A stretch of DNA of 63,363 nt from Lichenifustis flavocetrariae (GTDB lineage: Bacteria; Pseudomonadota; Alphaproteobacteria; Rhizobiales; Beijerinckiaceae). Of this stretch, positions 50,282-60,003 are shown piece by piece; the stretch's first letter is position 1; every line of letters starts with the position of its first letter. The DNA lies in contig NZ_JAMOIM010000027.1 in the NCBI RefSeq assembly GCF_026130545.1, positions 1 through 63,363 on the forward strand, written 5' to 3'. The notes under the pieces are model-generated. The model was given only the letters and a program-made list of their open reading frames with translations. It did no database searches and was not told where the DNA came from. The translations under genes were made by a program, and so were the position numbers.

Positions 50282-52021
50282 CTACCGGAAGAAGCCGGAG
50301 AGAGTGTTGGTGCGGGCGAGCTCGATGAGCTCGTCGCCGCGGCCGTTCATCACCGCCTTGGCGGCCCAGAGCCCGAAACCCTTCGCCTCGGTCAGCGTCA
50401 CCTTGGGGGGCATGGCGAGCTCCTGGCGGTTGGTCACGACATCGAGCAGGGCGGGGCCGGGATGGGCGAGGGCGTCGCGGAGCGCCGGCGCCAGCGCGGC
50501 CGGATCCTCGACCCGGGTGCCGTGGATGCCCATGGCGCGGGCCATCGCGGCAAAATCCGGGTTCTGCAGGTCGACGCCGAACTCCAGGAACCCGGTCCCC
50601 TTCATCTCGAGCTCCACGAAGCCGAGCGCGCCGTTGTTGAACACGACGACCTTGACCGGCAGATTGAGCTGCGCCAGCGAGATGAAATCGCCCATCAGCA
50701 TGGTGAAGCCGCCGTCGCCGCAGAGCGCAATGACCTGCCGCCCGGCGTCGATGGCCTGGGCGCCGATCGCCATCGGCATCGCATTCGCCATCGACCCGTG
50801 CGCCAGCGATCCCAGCATGCGCCGGCGCCCGTTCATTTTGAGGTAGCGCGCCGCCCAGACCGTGGGCGTCCCGACGTCGAAGGTGAACACCGCATCGTCG
50901 GAGGCGAGGTCGCTCACCGTCTTGGCCACGAACTGCGGATGGATCGGCTGGTGCCCGGCCTTGCCGGTCGCCAGCTCGTCAAGCCCCTCGCGCGCCTTGG
51001 CGTAGTTGGCGAGGCTGTCGTCGAGGTGGCTGCGGTCGTGCTTGTCGTCGAGCCTTGGCAGCAGGGCCTCGATCGTGGCGCCGACGTCGCCGACGAGGCC
51101 GAGGTCGAGCTTGCAGCGGCGCCCAAGGTTCTCCGGCCTCAGGTCGACCTGGGCGATCCTGGCGTTGGTCGGGAAGAACTGCCGGTAGGGGAAATCGGTC
51201 CCCAGCATCAGCAAGGTGTCGCAATCCATCATCGCCTGATAGCCCGAGGAGAAGCCGATCAGGCCGGTCATGCCGACGTCGTACGGGTTGTCCCACTCCA
51301 CGTGCTCCTTGCCGCCGAGCGCATGGACGATCGGCGCCTTCAGCGCCTCGGCCAGCCGCATCAGCTGCGCATGGGAGCCGGCGCAGCCGCGCCCGCAGAA
51401 CAGGGTGATCCGCGATCCTGCGTTCAGCATGGCCGCGAGCGCGTCGAGTTCGCGGTCGCGCGGCCGCACCACTGGCGGCTCCGGCAGCAGGCCGGCCGCA
51501 GGGGTGGGCGCCGCCTTGGTCGCCTGCAGCGCGACGTCGCCGGGGATGACCAGCACCGACACCCCGCGCTGCCCCACCGCCGCGCGGATGGCGCTCTCCA
51601 GCATGCGCGGCATCTGGTCGGCGCTGGAGACGAGCTCGCAGAAGTGGCTGCACTCCTTGAAGAGCGATTCCGGATGCGTCTCCTGGAAGTAGCCCGAACC
51701 GATCTCGGCGGTCGGGATGTGCGCCGCGATCGCCAGGACGGGCACACGACTGCGGTGGGCGTCGAACAGGCCGTTGATCAGGTGCAGGTTTCCCGGCCCG
51801 CACGACCCGGCGCAGACCGCCAAGGTCCCAGTCACGGCCGCCTCGCCGCTCGCCGCGAAGGCCGCCGCCTCCTCGTGCCGCGTGTGCAGCCAGCGGATGC
51901 TGCCGTCCCGGCGGATTGCGTCGGTGATGCCGTTCAGGCTGTCGCCGACCAAGCCGTAGATGCGCTCCACGCCGGCCTGCTTCAGGCATGCGACGATCAG
52001 ATCTGCGAGATTCGTTGACAT
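50282..52021 (-). CDS. poxB: pyruvate:quinone oxidoreductase (PoxB-type, ThDP- and FAD-dependent), 579 aa
   Basis: Near-complete match to the E. coli PoxB pattern: 'ERIYGLVGDSLNGITDAI', catalytic Glu in 'TRHEEAAAFAASGEAAV', 'CAGSCGPGNLHLINGLFD', 'ETHPESLFKECSHFCELV', and the thiamine-binding block 'GDGGFTMLMGDF' followed by 'VVFNNGALGFVE'. Decarboxylates pyruvate to acetate and CO2 and passes electrons to quinone at the membrane. ATG 52021 is preceded by GGGGA; ATG 52027 is possible. Upstream gene of the leftward respiratory group. Confidence 0.93.
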   Translation of the reverse strand: MSTNLADLIVACLKQAGVERIYGLVGDSLNGITDAIRRDGSIRWLHTRHEEAAAFAASGEAAVTGTLAVCAGSCGPGNLHLINGLFDAHRSRVPVLAIAAHIPTAEIGSGYFQETHPESLFKECSHFCELVSSADQMPRMLESAIRAAVGQRGVSVLVIPGDVALQATKAAPTPAAGLLPEPPVVRPRDRELDALAAMLNAGSRITLFCGRGCAGSHAQLMRLAEALKAPIVHALGGKEHVEWDNPYDVGMTGLIGFSSGYQAMMDCDTLLMLGTDFPYRQFFPTNARIAQVDLRPENLGRRCKLDLGLVGDVGATIEALLPRLDDKHDRSHLDDSLANYAKAREGLDELATGKAGHQPIHPQFVAKTVSDLASDDAVFTFDVGTPTVWAARYLKMNGRRRMLGSLAHGSMANAMPMAIGAQAIDAGRQVIALCGDGGFTMLMGDFISLAQLNLPVKVVVFNNGALGFVELEMKGTGFLEFGVDLQNPDFAAMARAMGIHGTRVEDPAALAPALRDALAHPGPALLDVVTNRQELAMPPKVTLTEAKGFGLWAAKAVMNGRGDELIELARTNTLSGFFR

Positions 52022-52203
52022 CGTCATCCCCAGTTCGTTACGGAACCCGTTTGAACGAGCCTGCCGGGTGCGCCGTTCGCGGCAGCTCGCCCGCCCGACG
52101 CATTACGGCGACAAACCCCATTCGCTGCGGGCGCCATCCACGCCGCATGCCCCCCGCAAGCGGGCCGCCGGCGTCCCGAGCCGAACCTGCGGCGGCCGCA
52201 TCG

Positions 52204-54429
52204 TCACGCGAGAAGCTTGTCCATGACGATGGGCAGGTCGCGGATGCGCTTGCCGGTCGCATGGTGGACGGCGTTTGCGACGGCCGCGGCGGTGCCGACG
52301 ATGCCAAGCTCGCCGATGCCCTTCACCCCCAGGGGATTGACCTCGGGATCCTCCTCGGGAACCATGATTACGTCCACCCGGGGGACATCCGCATTGACGG
52401 CCATCAGATACTCCCCGAGGCTGTCGTTGACGTAACGACCCCGCTTCTCGTCGATCTCTGTCGCCTCGAGCAGCGCGGACGACATGCCCCAGATCATCCC
52501 GCCCATAAGCTGGCTCCGGGCCGTCCGCGGGTTGACGATGCGGCCCGCCGCGAAGGCACCGGTCATGCGCGGGACCCGGATCTCGCGCGTCAGCCGGTGG
52601 ATGCGCACCTCGACGAACTCGGCGCCGAAGGCGAACATCAGGGGCTTGCCGTTTTTGGACTCGTCGCCGCGCGCCTGGTTCGCGAACGGCACCTGGCCCT
52701 TGCGGAGCATGCCGAGGACTTCGGGATTCGTGCCGGGAGGCAGGAACTCTCCAAGATCGCCGATTTCGCTCACGCCCAACCGAGCGAAGGCTGCCGAGCG
52801 ATCCCGGTCGTCGGGAAGGGCATTGCCGAAGCGGGACCGAAGCTTGTCGATCGCAAGCTTCACGGCCGACCCGATCGACGCGGTTGCGAGGGAGTTGCTC
52901 GAGGCGGGGGCGGCCGGCAGCCTGGAGTCACCCATGGCCACATGCACCCGCTCCGGGTCGATCCCCAGCTCCCGCGCTGCGACCTGGCCCAGCGCCGTGT
53001 AGGTCCCCTGGCCGGAATCGTGGCCTGCGACCTCGACGCGGGCGCTTCCGTCAGCGCTCAGGGTGACCCGCGCCGTGGCGGGCGCCATGTGGGTGGGGTA
53101 GCCGGCGGTCGCGCAGCCGTAGCCGATGAGCCAATCGCCTTCGCGCATCGATCCTGGTGTGGGATCGCGCTTGCTCCACCCGAAGCTCGCGGCCGCTTCG
53201 TCGTAGCATCGCATCAGCGAGCGGCTGGTGAACCGCGCGCCGTCGATAGGGCTCTCGCGGATGTCGTTGACGCGGCGCAGCTCAATGGGATCCATGTCGA
53301 GCGCGAACGCGAGTTCGTCCATGGCGCTTTCCAAGGGGTACATGTAGGGCATCTCGACCGGGGCCCGCATGAAGCCCGACGTCTGCCGATCCGCCTTGAC
53401 GAGGTTGACGCGCGTCAGGATCGCGGGCTTGCCGTACATCGCGGTGGTGACGCCGAAGCCCGCCAGCGGGTAGTCGTCGTGACGCGACTGCATCTCCCAG
53501 CTCTCGTGCCCGTATGCGAGCAGGCGGCCGTCGTGATCGGCCGCGAGCCGCACGTGGTGCTTCGTCTCGGACCGGTAGGTCGCCAGCGTGAAGCCCTGGT
53601 CCCGCGTCACGACGTTGCGGACGGGTCGTGCCAGCTCCCGCGCGGCCCCGGCGACCAGCGCGGTGCGCTGCGTCATGAATCCCTTGCCGCCGAACGCCCC
53701 TCCCATATACGGGTTGACGACATGAACCTTGGATGGGTCGATCCCCATCATCGCCGCGGCGCCGTTGGCGAGTTCGACGACGAATTGGCTCGGCTCGTGG
53801 ATCGTCAGCTCGCCGGCGGACCAGGACGCGGTCGTCGAGTAGAGCTCGATCGCGTTCTGGTGCTGGGCCGGCGTGCTGTAGACGCCCTCCACCTTCACGG
53901 GCGCGGCGGCCAGGGCCGCGGCGAAGTCGCCGGCCTTCTTCTCTTTCTCCGCCAGCGCGTCTGGGTGCAGGATGTCCACACCGGGGCTGTCGATGGTCGC
54001 GGCAGGCGTCGTAGCGTCGTACCGCGTCACGATGCGATGCGATGCGTCGCGCGCGATCTCGTACGTCTCGGCGATCACCATCGCGATGATCTGGCCGTCG
54101 TGATGGATCTCGGGCCCGGTGAGCGGCATGTTCGTGTCGGAGGCGTAGCCGCCCTTCTGCGTGTAGGGCGTCGCGATCCTGCGGGGCGCATTCAGGTGCG
54201 TGTACACCTTGACGACGCCGTCCAGCGCTTCGGCAGGAGCGGCATCGATCGACAGGACCCGGCCCCGTGCGATGGCGCTGGTCAGGAAGTAGGCCTGCAG
54301 CGGCGACTGCCCGGGCGCGTCGGCGGCATAGACCAGCCGGCCGGTGACCTTCGCCACCGATTCCGAGCGGCGGATCGGCTCGCCCATGTTGGCGAGCGGC
54401 GCCGGAGCCGCGGTGTTGCCCACGCTCAT
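52204..54429 (-). CDS. paoC: aldehyde oxidoreductase molybdenum-binding subunit (PaoC type), 741 aa
   Basis: Xanthine-oxidase-family large subunit: 'VTGRLVYAADAPGQSPLQAY' at the start, 'GGAFGGKGFMTQRTALVAG', 'FMRAPVEMPYMYPLESAMDE' and the C-terminal 'KGIGELGIVG' with the catalytic Glu (about E707). Binds molybdenum cofactor and oxidises aldehydes to acids. The gene starts four bases into the end of paoB. Exported with the Tat-bearing PaoA as a folded complex, as known for E. coli PaoABC. Confidence 0.93.
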   Translation of the reverse strand: MSVGNTAAPAPLANMGEPIRRSESVAKVTGRLVYAADAPGQSPLQAYFLTSAIARGRVLSIDAAPAEALDGVVKVYTHLNAPRRIATPYTQKGGYASDTNMPLTGPEIHHDGQIIAMVIAETYEIARDASHRIVTRYDATTPAATIDSPGVDILHPDALAEKEKKAGDFAAALAAAPVKVEGVYSTPAQHQNAIELYSTTASWSAGELTIHEPSQFVVELANGAAAMMGIDPSKVHVVNPYMGGAFGGKGFMTQRTALVAGAARELARPVRNVVTRDQGFTLATYRSETKHHVRLAADHDGRLLAYGHESWEMQSRHDDYPLAGFGVTTAMYGKPAILTRVNLVKADRQTSGFMRAPVEMPYMYPLESAMDELAFALDMDPIELRRVNDIRESPIDGARFTSRSLMRCYDEAAASFGWSKRDPTPGSMREGDWLIGYGCATAGYPTHMAPATARVTLSADGSARVEVAGHDSGQGTYTALGQVAARELGIDPERVHVAMGDSRLPAAPASSNSLATASIGSAVKLAIDKLRSRFGNALPDDRDRSAAFARLGVSEIGDLGEFLPPGTNPEVLGMLRKGQVPFANQARGDESKNGKPLMFAFGAEFVEVRIHRLTREIRVPRMTGAFAAGRIVNPRTARSQLMGGMIWGMSSALLEATEIDEKRGRYVNDSLGEYLMAVNADVPRVDVIMVPEEDPEVNPLGVKGIGELGIVGTAAAVANAVHHATGKRIRDLPIVMDKLLA

Positions 54430-55445
54430 CGGGGAACCTCCATGGCCTGGGCATCCAGGAGCGCGCGCACCATCGTGGCCTTGCCGAGCACGACCTTGTA
54501 GCCGTTGTGCTCGCGCGTCCTGGCGTCCCCGAATTCGGCTTCGGCCGCGGCGCGCGCGTTCGCCTCGGTCAACTCCTGGCCGCGGAGCATCCCTTCGGCC
54601 CGATGCGCCCGCCAGGGGATCGTCGCGACGCCGCCCAAGCCGATCCTGACGTCGCGCAACGTCCGTCCGTCGAGTTCTATCGCGACGGCTGCGCTGGCGT
54701 TGGCGAAGGCGTAGCTCTCGCGGTCCCGGATCTTGCGGTACAGGGACCGCCGCCTGGGACCTCCCGGAACGATGAAGGCGGTGATGAGCTCGCCCGGTGA
54801 AAGGCTGGTCTCGATGTGGGGCGTCGTGCCCGGGAGGCGGTGCAGGTCCGCGAAGGCGATCAAGCGCTTGCCGGTCCTGCCCAGCACCTCGACCCGGGCA
54901 TCGAGCGCGACCAGGGCGGGCGCCCAGTCGCCGGGATAGAGCGCGATGCACTGATCGCTCGTGCCGAGAACCGCATGGCCCCTGTTGGAGCCGTCCAGCG
55001 CCGCGCAGCCCGAGCCCGGCACGCGCTTGTTGCACTGGTCGTAGCTCGTGTCGCGGAAGTACAGGCAGCGCGTGCGCTGGAGCACGTTGCCGCCCAGGCG
55101 GGCCATGTTGCGCAGCTGCTGCGACGCCGCCTGCCACAGGCTCTCGGTCAGCAGCGGGTAGTCGCGAACCACCGATGGATCGGCGTGCAACTTCGCCATC
55201 GTCACCAGCGAGCCGATCCGCAGGCCCTCGTCGGAGGGCACGATGCGGTGCATCGCCTCGTCGTCGATCGCGGTGATGTCCACGACCGTCGTCGGCTGCA
55301 TGACGTCTAGCTTCATGAGGTCGATCAGCGTCGTGCCGCCACCCTTGTACTGCACGGGGGCGGTGACGTGCGCGCTTGCAGGAACGGAAGCGAGTGCGAC
55401 CGCGGTCGCGGCGTCGGTCGGCCTCTCGTAAGCGAAAGGGCGCAT
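54426..55445 (-). CDS. paoB: aldehyde oxidoreductase FAD-binding subunit (PaoB type), 339 aa
   Basis: FAD-binding domain of the molybdenum hydroxylase family: 'QYKGGGTTLIDLMKLDVM', 'NMARLGGNVLQRTRC', then the PaoB-specific cysteine cluster ('RDTSYDQCNKRVPGSGC') which in E. coli holds a [4Fe-4S] centre, and the C-terminal CO-dehydrogenase flavoprotein domain. Start and stop overlap with paoA and paoC. Confidence 0.93.
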   Translation of the reverse strand: MRPFAYERPTDAATAVALASVPASAHVTAPVQYKGGGTTLIDLMKLDVMQPTTVVDITAIDDEAMHRIVPSDEGLRIGSLVTMAKLHADPSVVRDYPLLTESLWQAASQQLRNMARLGGNVLQRTRCLYFRDTSYDQCNKRVPGSGCAALDGSNRGHAVLGTSDQCIALYPGDWAPALVALDARVEVLGRTGKRLIAFADLHRLPGTTPHIETSLSPGELITAFIVPGGPRRRSLYRKIRDRESYAFANASAAVAIELDGRTLRDVRIGLGGVATIPWRAHRAEGMLRGQELTEANARAAAEAEFGDARTREHNGYKVVLGKATMVRALLDAQAMEVPR

Positions 55446-56041
55446 CAGCCTCTCTCCATCTCGTTCTTGGCCTGGTTCACAGCCGCGACGATGTTGGGAT
55501 AGGCCGCGCACCGGCACAGGTTGCCGCTCATGTATTCGCGGATATCCTCGTCCGAACCGGCATGGCCCTCCCGCACGCATGCGATCGCCGACATGATCTG
55601 GCCCGACGTGCAATAGCCGCACTGGAACGCATCATGGTCGATGAAAGCCTGCTGCATCGGATGCAGGCTTTCGCCCTCGGCCAAGCCTTCCACCGTCGTG
55701 ATGTGCAGGCCTTCCACCGCGACGGTGAGGGTCAGGCAGGCCAGGTGCCGCTCGCCCTCGACATGGATGGTGCAAGCGCCGCATTGGCCCTGATCGCAGC
55801 CCTTCTTGGACCCGGTGAGGCCGAGCTTGTCGCGTAGGGCATCGAGCAGCGTCATCCGGGTATCGACCCGGATCGCATGATCGGTTCCGTTCACGGAAAG
55901 CGTGATATCTCGCGTCAGAGGTGTCGTCCGGGTGTCCATGGAAGCTCGCGCGCCGGCCGGGGCCGAACCAAGGGAAAGTGACGCCGCCAGGACCGCCCCG
56001 GTGGCGATAACGGTACGGCGGTCGACAGCACATTCGTTCAT
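55445..56041 (-). CDS. paoA: aldehyde oxidoreductase iron-sulfur subunit with Tat signal (PaoA type), 198 aa
   Basis: Two [2Fe-2S] sites are visible: C82, C87, C90 and C102 ('KGCDQGQCGACTIHVEGE'), and C141, C144, C176 and C178 ('FQCGYCTSG', 'GNLCRCAAYPNIV'). The N-terminus has a twin-arginine start ('DRRTVIATGAVLAASLSLG'), so the complex is exported folded to the periplasm. ATG 56041 is used; the frame is open upstream. First gene of the operon; its stop overlaps the paoB start by one base. Confidence 0.93.
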   Translation of the reverse strand: MNECAVDRRTVIATGAVLAASLSLGSAPAGARASMDTRTTPLTRDITLSVNGTDHAIRVDTRMTLLDALRDKLGLTGSKKGCDQGQCGACTIHVEGERHLACLTLTVAVEGLHITTVEGLAEGESLHPMQQAFIDHDAFQCGYCTSGQIMSAIACVREGHAGSDEDIREYMSGNLCRCAAYPNIVAAVNQAKNEMERG

Positions 56042-56998
56042 CGTGTCCGCATCCCCTTTATTGGAGGCGCCCCAGGCTGCGAGGCCTGGTGCGGAAATCT
56101 GCGAGTTAGGCAGGCAGAAGCGCCATCGATGCGCTGCGATCAGCCGGACCAACGACATCGCGGAACGGAGCACTCGGCCTGCCGCGCCTCAAGCCGAAGA
56201 TGCCGGTCAGCAGGAGCGCCGATGCCAAAGCCTTGTTCCAGGCACCGACGCCCACAATCGAAATTAAAAGGCACGCATCGTGGCTTGCGTGCGTGCCCTA
56301 AGGTCGCATCTCATCCGCTGGACCTCAACAAACGTAGCACGCCGCGCCGCAAGCTGAAGTAAATTCCTGTAAAAACCACATTGGACCCAGTGTTCCGTGC
56401 GCCCCTAACCTCGAAGCTATGCGGTTCTTCCGGTCATCATCTCTTCAGGCCCGTTCAACGCTTCACGATACTCCGCTCGTCCCGCCCAGGCCCCTCGGCA
56501 CGTCCCGCTGGGACGGGGAGCTCGCCCCTGGCGTCGGGAACGGGCCTTCGGCGCAGATGCGAAGCCGCGTCGGACATTGCGTTGTGGCGGTGCGTGTCCT
56601 TCGGCGCAGGCCACGCATGCCGGCTCCGACAATGCGCGGCGGCTGGCCGATGGTAGGTTGAGTTTGTTGCTGGACACCGGGCCTTCTCGAGCGAAGGGAG
56701 ACCCCTCGAGCTGGCCTGAACCGCACTGGCCTGCAGGCATCCCGCAGCAGGGAAGGATCGTCTTGCATTCGTCCTGGCGCTCCATCCCCCCCGGCGGCAG
56801 AACCGCGACGCGCGAGGTCGGGGAGCGGTAACCCGGGCATCGACGCGATGACCCATGCGACATTCGCGTGCTCGACAAGGCACTTTTGTGGGACCCATAA
56901 CGGCCGTGGCACGTTCGTCTCAGCGAGCGCCGCGCGCCTGTGACACGGAGTGCGAGTTATTGGAACGTCATGCGATCGGGTCCTTCGACGAGAGGACG
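56042..56998. other. long divergent intergenic region, no gene recognised
   Basis: About 950 bp between paoA and the STAND-type regulator. Several open frames exist on both strands, but none resembles a family. Presumably holds both promoters. The one clear structure is the hairpin at 56270-56297. Confidence 0.5.
56270..56297. repeat. inverted repeat in the paoA upstream region
   Basis: GGCACGCA (56270-56277) pairs with TGCGTGCC (56290-56297) across a 12-base loop. Preceded by an A-rich stretch. Could be a regulator operator or an RNA hairpin; no T-run, so not a typical terminator. Confidence 0.45.
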
Positions 56999-59902
56999 AT
57001 GGACGGACGTGCAGGACCGAGCGTCGATGTCGCCTTCGTGTTCGGCCCATATAAGCTCATCCCGAGCCAGAAGCTCCTCCTGCGTGAGGACATGCCCGTC
57101 AAGGTCGGCGGCAGGGCGCTGGATGTCCTTTACCTGCTGGTGATGCGGGCGGGGGAGGAGGTCAGTAAGGAGGCCCTGATTGCCTTCGCTTGGCCCGACA
57201 TGTTCGTTGACGAACGAAACCTGAAGGTTCACGTCAGCAGCTTGCGGCGCGCCCTCGAGGACACCCTTCCGCAAGCCACCTACATCGCGACGGTGGTGAG
57301 GCGGGGATACCAATTCGTCGCCCGGGTCCGGACGGAGCACGTCGATATCGCGGCATTCGCAGGCGCGGATCAGGCGGCCCCGTCAAGCCTTCCCGCGCTG
57401 CCGACCCTCACCGGTCGGCGGCATCAGGTCGAGGAGGTCGCCCAGGCGCTCGACACGACGAGGCTCGTGACCCTCGTCGGACCCGGGGGCGTTGGGAAGA
57501 CCAGCCTGGCGGTCGCGGTCGCGCACGCGAGGAGCGACGACTTCGCCGACGGCGTTCACTTCGTGGACCTGTCCACGACACACGACCCAGCCATGGTCGT
57601 CCACCTGATCGCCAAGAGCCTGGGCATGCGTGGCGATCCGAAGGATTTGGTCTCGGCCGTGGTGGATCACCTGCGCGACAGGCAAGCCCTGATCGTTCTC
57701 GACAATTGCGAGCACCTCCTGCACGCCGCGGCGGCCATCGCGGCGCGGCTCGTGGACGCGAGGATCAAAGGCTGCCTCCTCGCGACAAGTCGCGCTCCGC
57801 TCGGCATCGCCGCCGAGAGGCTGCAACGCGTCGAGCCGCTCGCATTCCCGCAGAGGACGCAATCGCTGACCGCGGGCGAGGTACTCGCCTACCCCGCGGT
57901 GGCGCTCTTCGCGTTGCGCGCTCTCGAGACGGCCGACTACCTCCTGGCCGACGGCGACGTCCAGGTCGTCGCGCGGCTCTGCGAGGCGTTGGACGGCCTC
58001 CCCCTCGCGATCGAGATCGCCGCCGCCAAGCTCGACCAGTTCTCACCGGCGGAGGTCCTCGAGTCAGTGGGTCCGCGTCTCACCGCACTCCGGAACGATG
58101 ACGAAGGGACGCATCCGCGGCATCGGACGCTCTGGGCGATGTTGGACTGGAGCTACCGGCTCTTGTCCCCGGAGGAGTCGACGGTGTTCCGGCTACTATC
58201 CGTCTTCGCAGGCTCCTTTGAGTGGGCCGAGGTCGCCGGCATGGCTCGACTGGTGGCATACGATCCATACCAGATCACCATGGCCCTCGGCGGACTCGTC
58301 TCCAAGTCGCTGGTCACGGTTGGGATCGACGGCGAGCATCTGCGCTATCGACTCCTGGAGAGCGCCAGGCGGTACGCGGCGGAGAGCCTGCTTCAGGACC
58401 CTCTCGCCCGAGAGGCGCAGCGTCACCACGCCCAGGGTGTGCTTGCGACGTTCGAGAGGTCCGAGGCCGAGTGGGGCAGCGTCGAGAACCGTGTCTGGCG
58501 CACGCGCTACGAGATGCGGCTCGGAGACCTGCGCAAGGCCTTGGACTGGTGCTTCGGCGAGGGGGGAGAGGCGGCGCTCGGCGTCGACTTGGCGATCTCC
58601 GCAATCCGCTTCTGGAACGAGCATTCTTTCATGTCGGAGCAGCGGTTCCAGGTCGACAGGGCGTTGAGCCATTGCGCGTCCCTGGTGATCGCGCCGCGGC
58701 GGAAGGCGATCCTCGCGACGTCCCGGGCGTGGAGCATGACCCTCGCCCGGCAGCCTCAGGCCGAGACGGACGACGCTTGGAGATCGGCGCTCGCATGCGC
58801 CGATCTCGGCGGCGACTTCGGCCAGCGGTTTTCTGTCATATCCGACTGGGCCCATTTCCTCATCTATACGGGAAGGAATGAGCAGGCGGTCGGCTTGCTG
58901 GGCGAGTTCATCCGGATCGCGGCGCAGGCCGGCGACCGGGCTACGGTGTTCGACGGGGAGAGACTCAGCGCCTGGGCGGAGATGCATCTCGGCAGGTTGA
59001 CTGAGGTGTTGGCCAAGCTCGAGCGGCTTACCGAGGACCTGGCCCGGGGCGTGCCGCCATCGAGGATCACGCGTTACGAGGAGCAGAGGTCCGTCAGCAT
59101 CAGTGGCACACTTGCCTTTTCGACTTGGCTCACCGGTGAATCCGAGCGTGCCCTGGCGATGGCCGACGGGCTGGTGCTGCAGACGGGACGGGCCGGCCTC
59201 CTGATGGGCCAGTCGCATACCCTTGCGTTCGTCGCCATGCCGATCGCGCTCTGGAGCGGCCGGATTGACGACCTGGAGCGGTATGCGGCCATTCTGAGGG
59301 GCAACCTCGACCGTGAGTATATCGCGTTGTACGAACTGGTGCAGCGGTTCTACGCGGCCGCAGTCCGGCGCGCGCGCAGGCAGCAAGGCGCGTCGGACGA
59401 CATGCGGTCGGCGGTTTACGAGCTCGTCCGCGATGGCTTCCTGGTGCGCACCCCGATGTACCTTGGCGTCTTGGCCGAAGCCCTGCTGGAGGAGGGAAGA
59501 TCCGCTGAGGCCGACGAAGCGATCGAGTTCGCGTTGGCGCTGCAACGCGAGTCGACGGAGAACTGGTGCCTTCCGGAACTGCTTCGCGTGCAGGCCCGGG
59601 TGATGGCAGCAGGCGGCCAGCGGGATCTTTCCCTGATGGTGCTCGGCAGAGCGCGCGAGAGCGCCCTCACGATCGGCGCCCGGACCCTGGAGGCGCGGAT
59701 CGTCGGCGAGATGGCACGGATAGCGGTCGCCGAGAGCGATCCCGAAGGGGCGGCCACGCTCCTCGCGCCTCCGCGCGAGGTCTTCGGGCAAGGGTGGGGC
59801 GCCGTGCGCCCGGAGGAGTCCCTGCACCTGCTCGAAGCGAGAGGCGCGAACCCGCGGGTTCCGTCGCAGAGCGATCCCTACCCTGTAAACCAGTCGGCAT
59901 GA
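56999..59902 (+). CDS. winged-helix / STAND ATPase transcriptional regulator, 967 aa
   Basis: N-terminal OmpR/PhoB-type winged helix (about residues 15-105; 'KVGGRALDVLYLLVMRAGEE', 'HVSSLRRALEDTLP' and 'VVRRGYQFVA'). Then an NB-ARC/AAA-like STAND ATPase (about 140-420) with Walker A 'GPGGVGKTS' and Walker B 'ALIVLDNCEHLL', 'LATSRAPLGIAAERL' and 'GLPLAIEIAAAKLDQF'. Then a long helical TPR-like region (about 450-960). This resembles the COG3903 group of predicted ATPase regulators. ATG 56999 has GAGAGG a few bases upstream; the frame is open 48 codons earlier. It is divergent from paoABC and is the obvious candidate regulator. It is not a LuxR-type regulator, having no C-terminal HTH. Confidence 0.88.
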   Translation: MDGRAGPSVDVAFVFGPYKLIPSQKLLLREDMPVKVGGRALDVLYLLVMRAGEEVSKEALIAFAWPDMFVDERNLKVHVSSLRRALEDTLPQATYIATVVRRGYQFVARVRTEHVDIAAFAGADQAAPSSLPALPTLTGRRHQVEEVAQALDTTRLVTLVGPGGVGKTSLAVAVAHARSDDFADGVHFVDLSTTHDPAMVVHLIAKSLGMRGDPKDLVSAVVDHLRDRQALIVLDNCEHLLHAAAAIAARLVDARIKGCLLATSRAPLGIAAERLQRVEPLAFPQRTQSLTAGEVLAYPAVALFALRALETADYLLADGDVQVVARLCEALDGLPLAIEIAAAKLDQFSPAEVLESVGPRLTALRNDDEGTHPRHRTLWAMLDWSYRLLSPEESTVFRLLSVFAGSFEWAEVAGMARLVAYDPYQITMALGGLVSKSLVTVGIDGEHLRYRLLESARRYAAESLLQDPLAREAQRHHAQGVLATFERSEAEWGSVENRVWRTRYEMRLGDLRKALDWCFGEGGEAALGVDLAISAIRFWNEHSFMSEQRFQVDRALSHCASLVIAPRRKAILATSRAWSMTLARQPQAETDDAWRSALACADLGGDFGQRFSVISDWAHFLIYTGRNEQAVGLLGEFIRIAAQAGDRATVFDGERLSAWAEMHLGRLTEVLAKLERLTEDLARGVPPSRITRYEEQRSVSISGTLAFSTWLTGESERALAMADGLVLQTGRAGLLMGQSHTLAFVAMPIALWSGRIDDLERYAAILRGNLDREYIALYELVQRFYAAAVRRARRQQGASDDMRSAVYELVRDGFLVRTPMYLGVLAEALLEEGRSAEADEAIEFALALQRESTENWCLPELLRVQARVMAAGGQRDLSLMVLGRARESALTIGARTLEARIVGEMARIAVAESDPEGAATLLAPPREVFGQGWGAVRPEESLHLLEARGANPRVPSQSDPYPVNQSA

Positions 59903-60003
59903 GGCCGCGAGATCGGCACGCGGCCTGATTGTCGAAGGCCCGTTCTCCGCCCGATGCCGCTGGAAGGTCCGGGGCACGGGGACACCCGCAACGCGGGCGG
60001 GGC

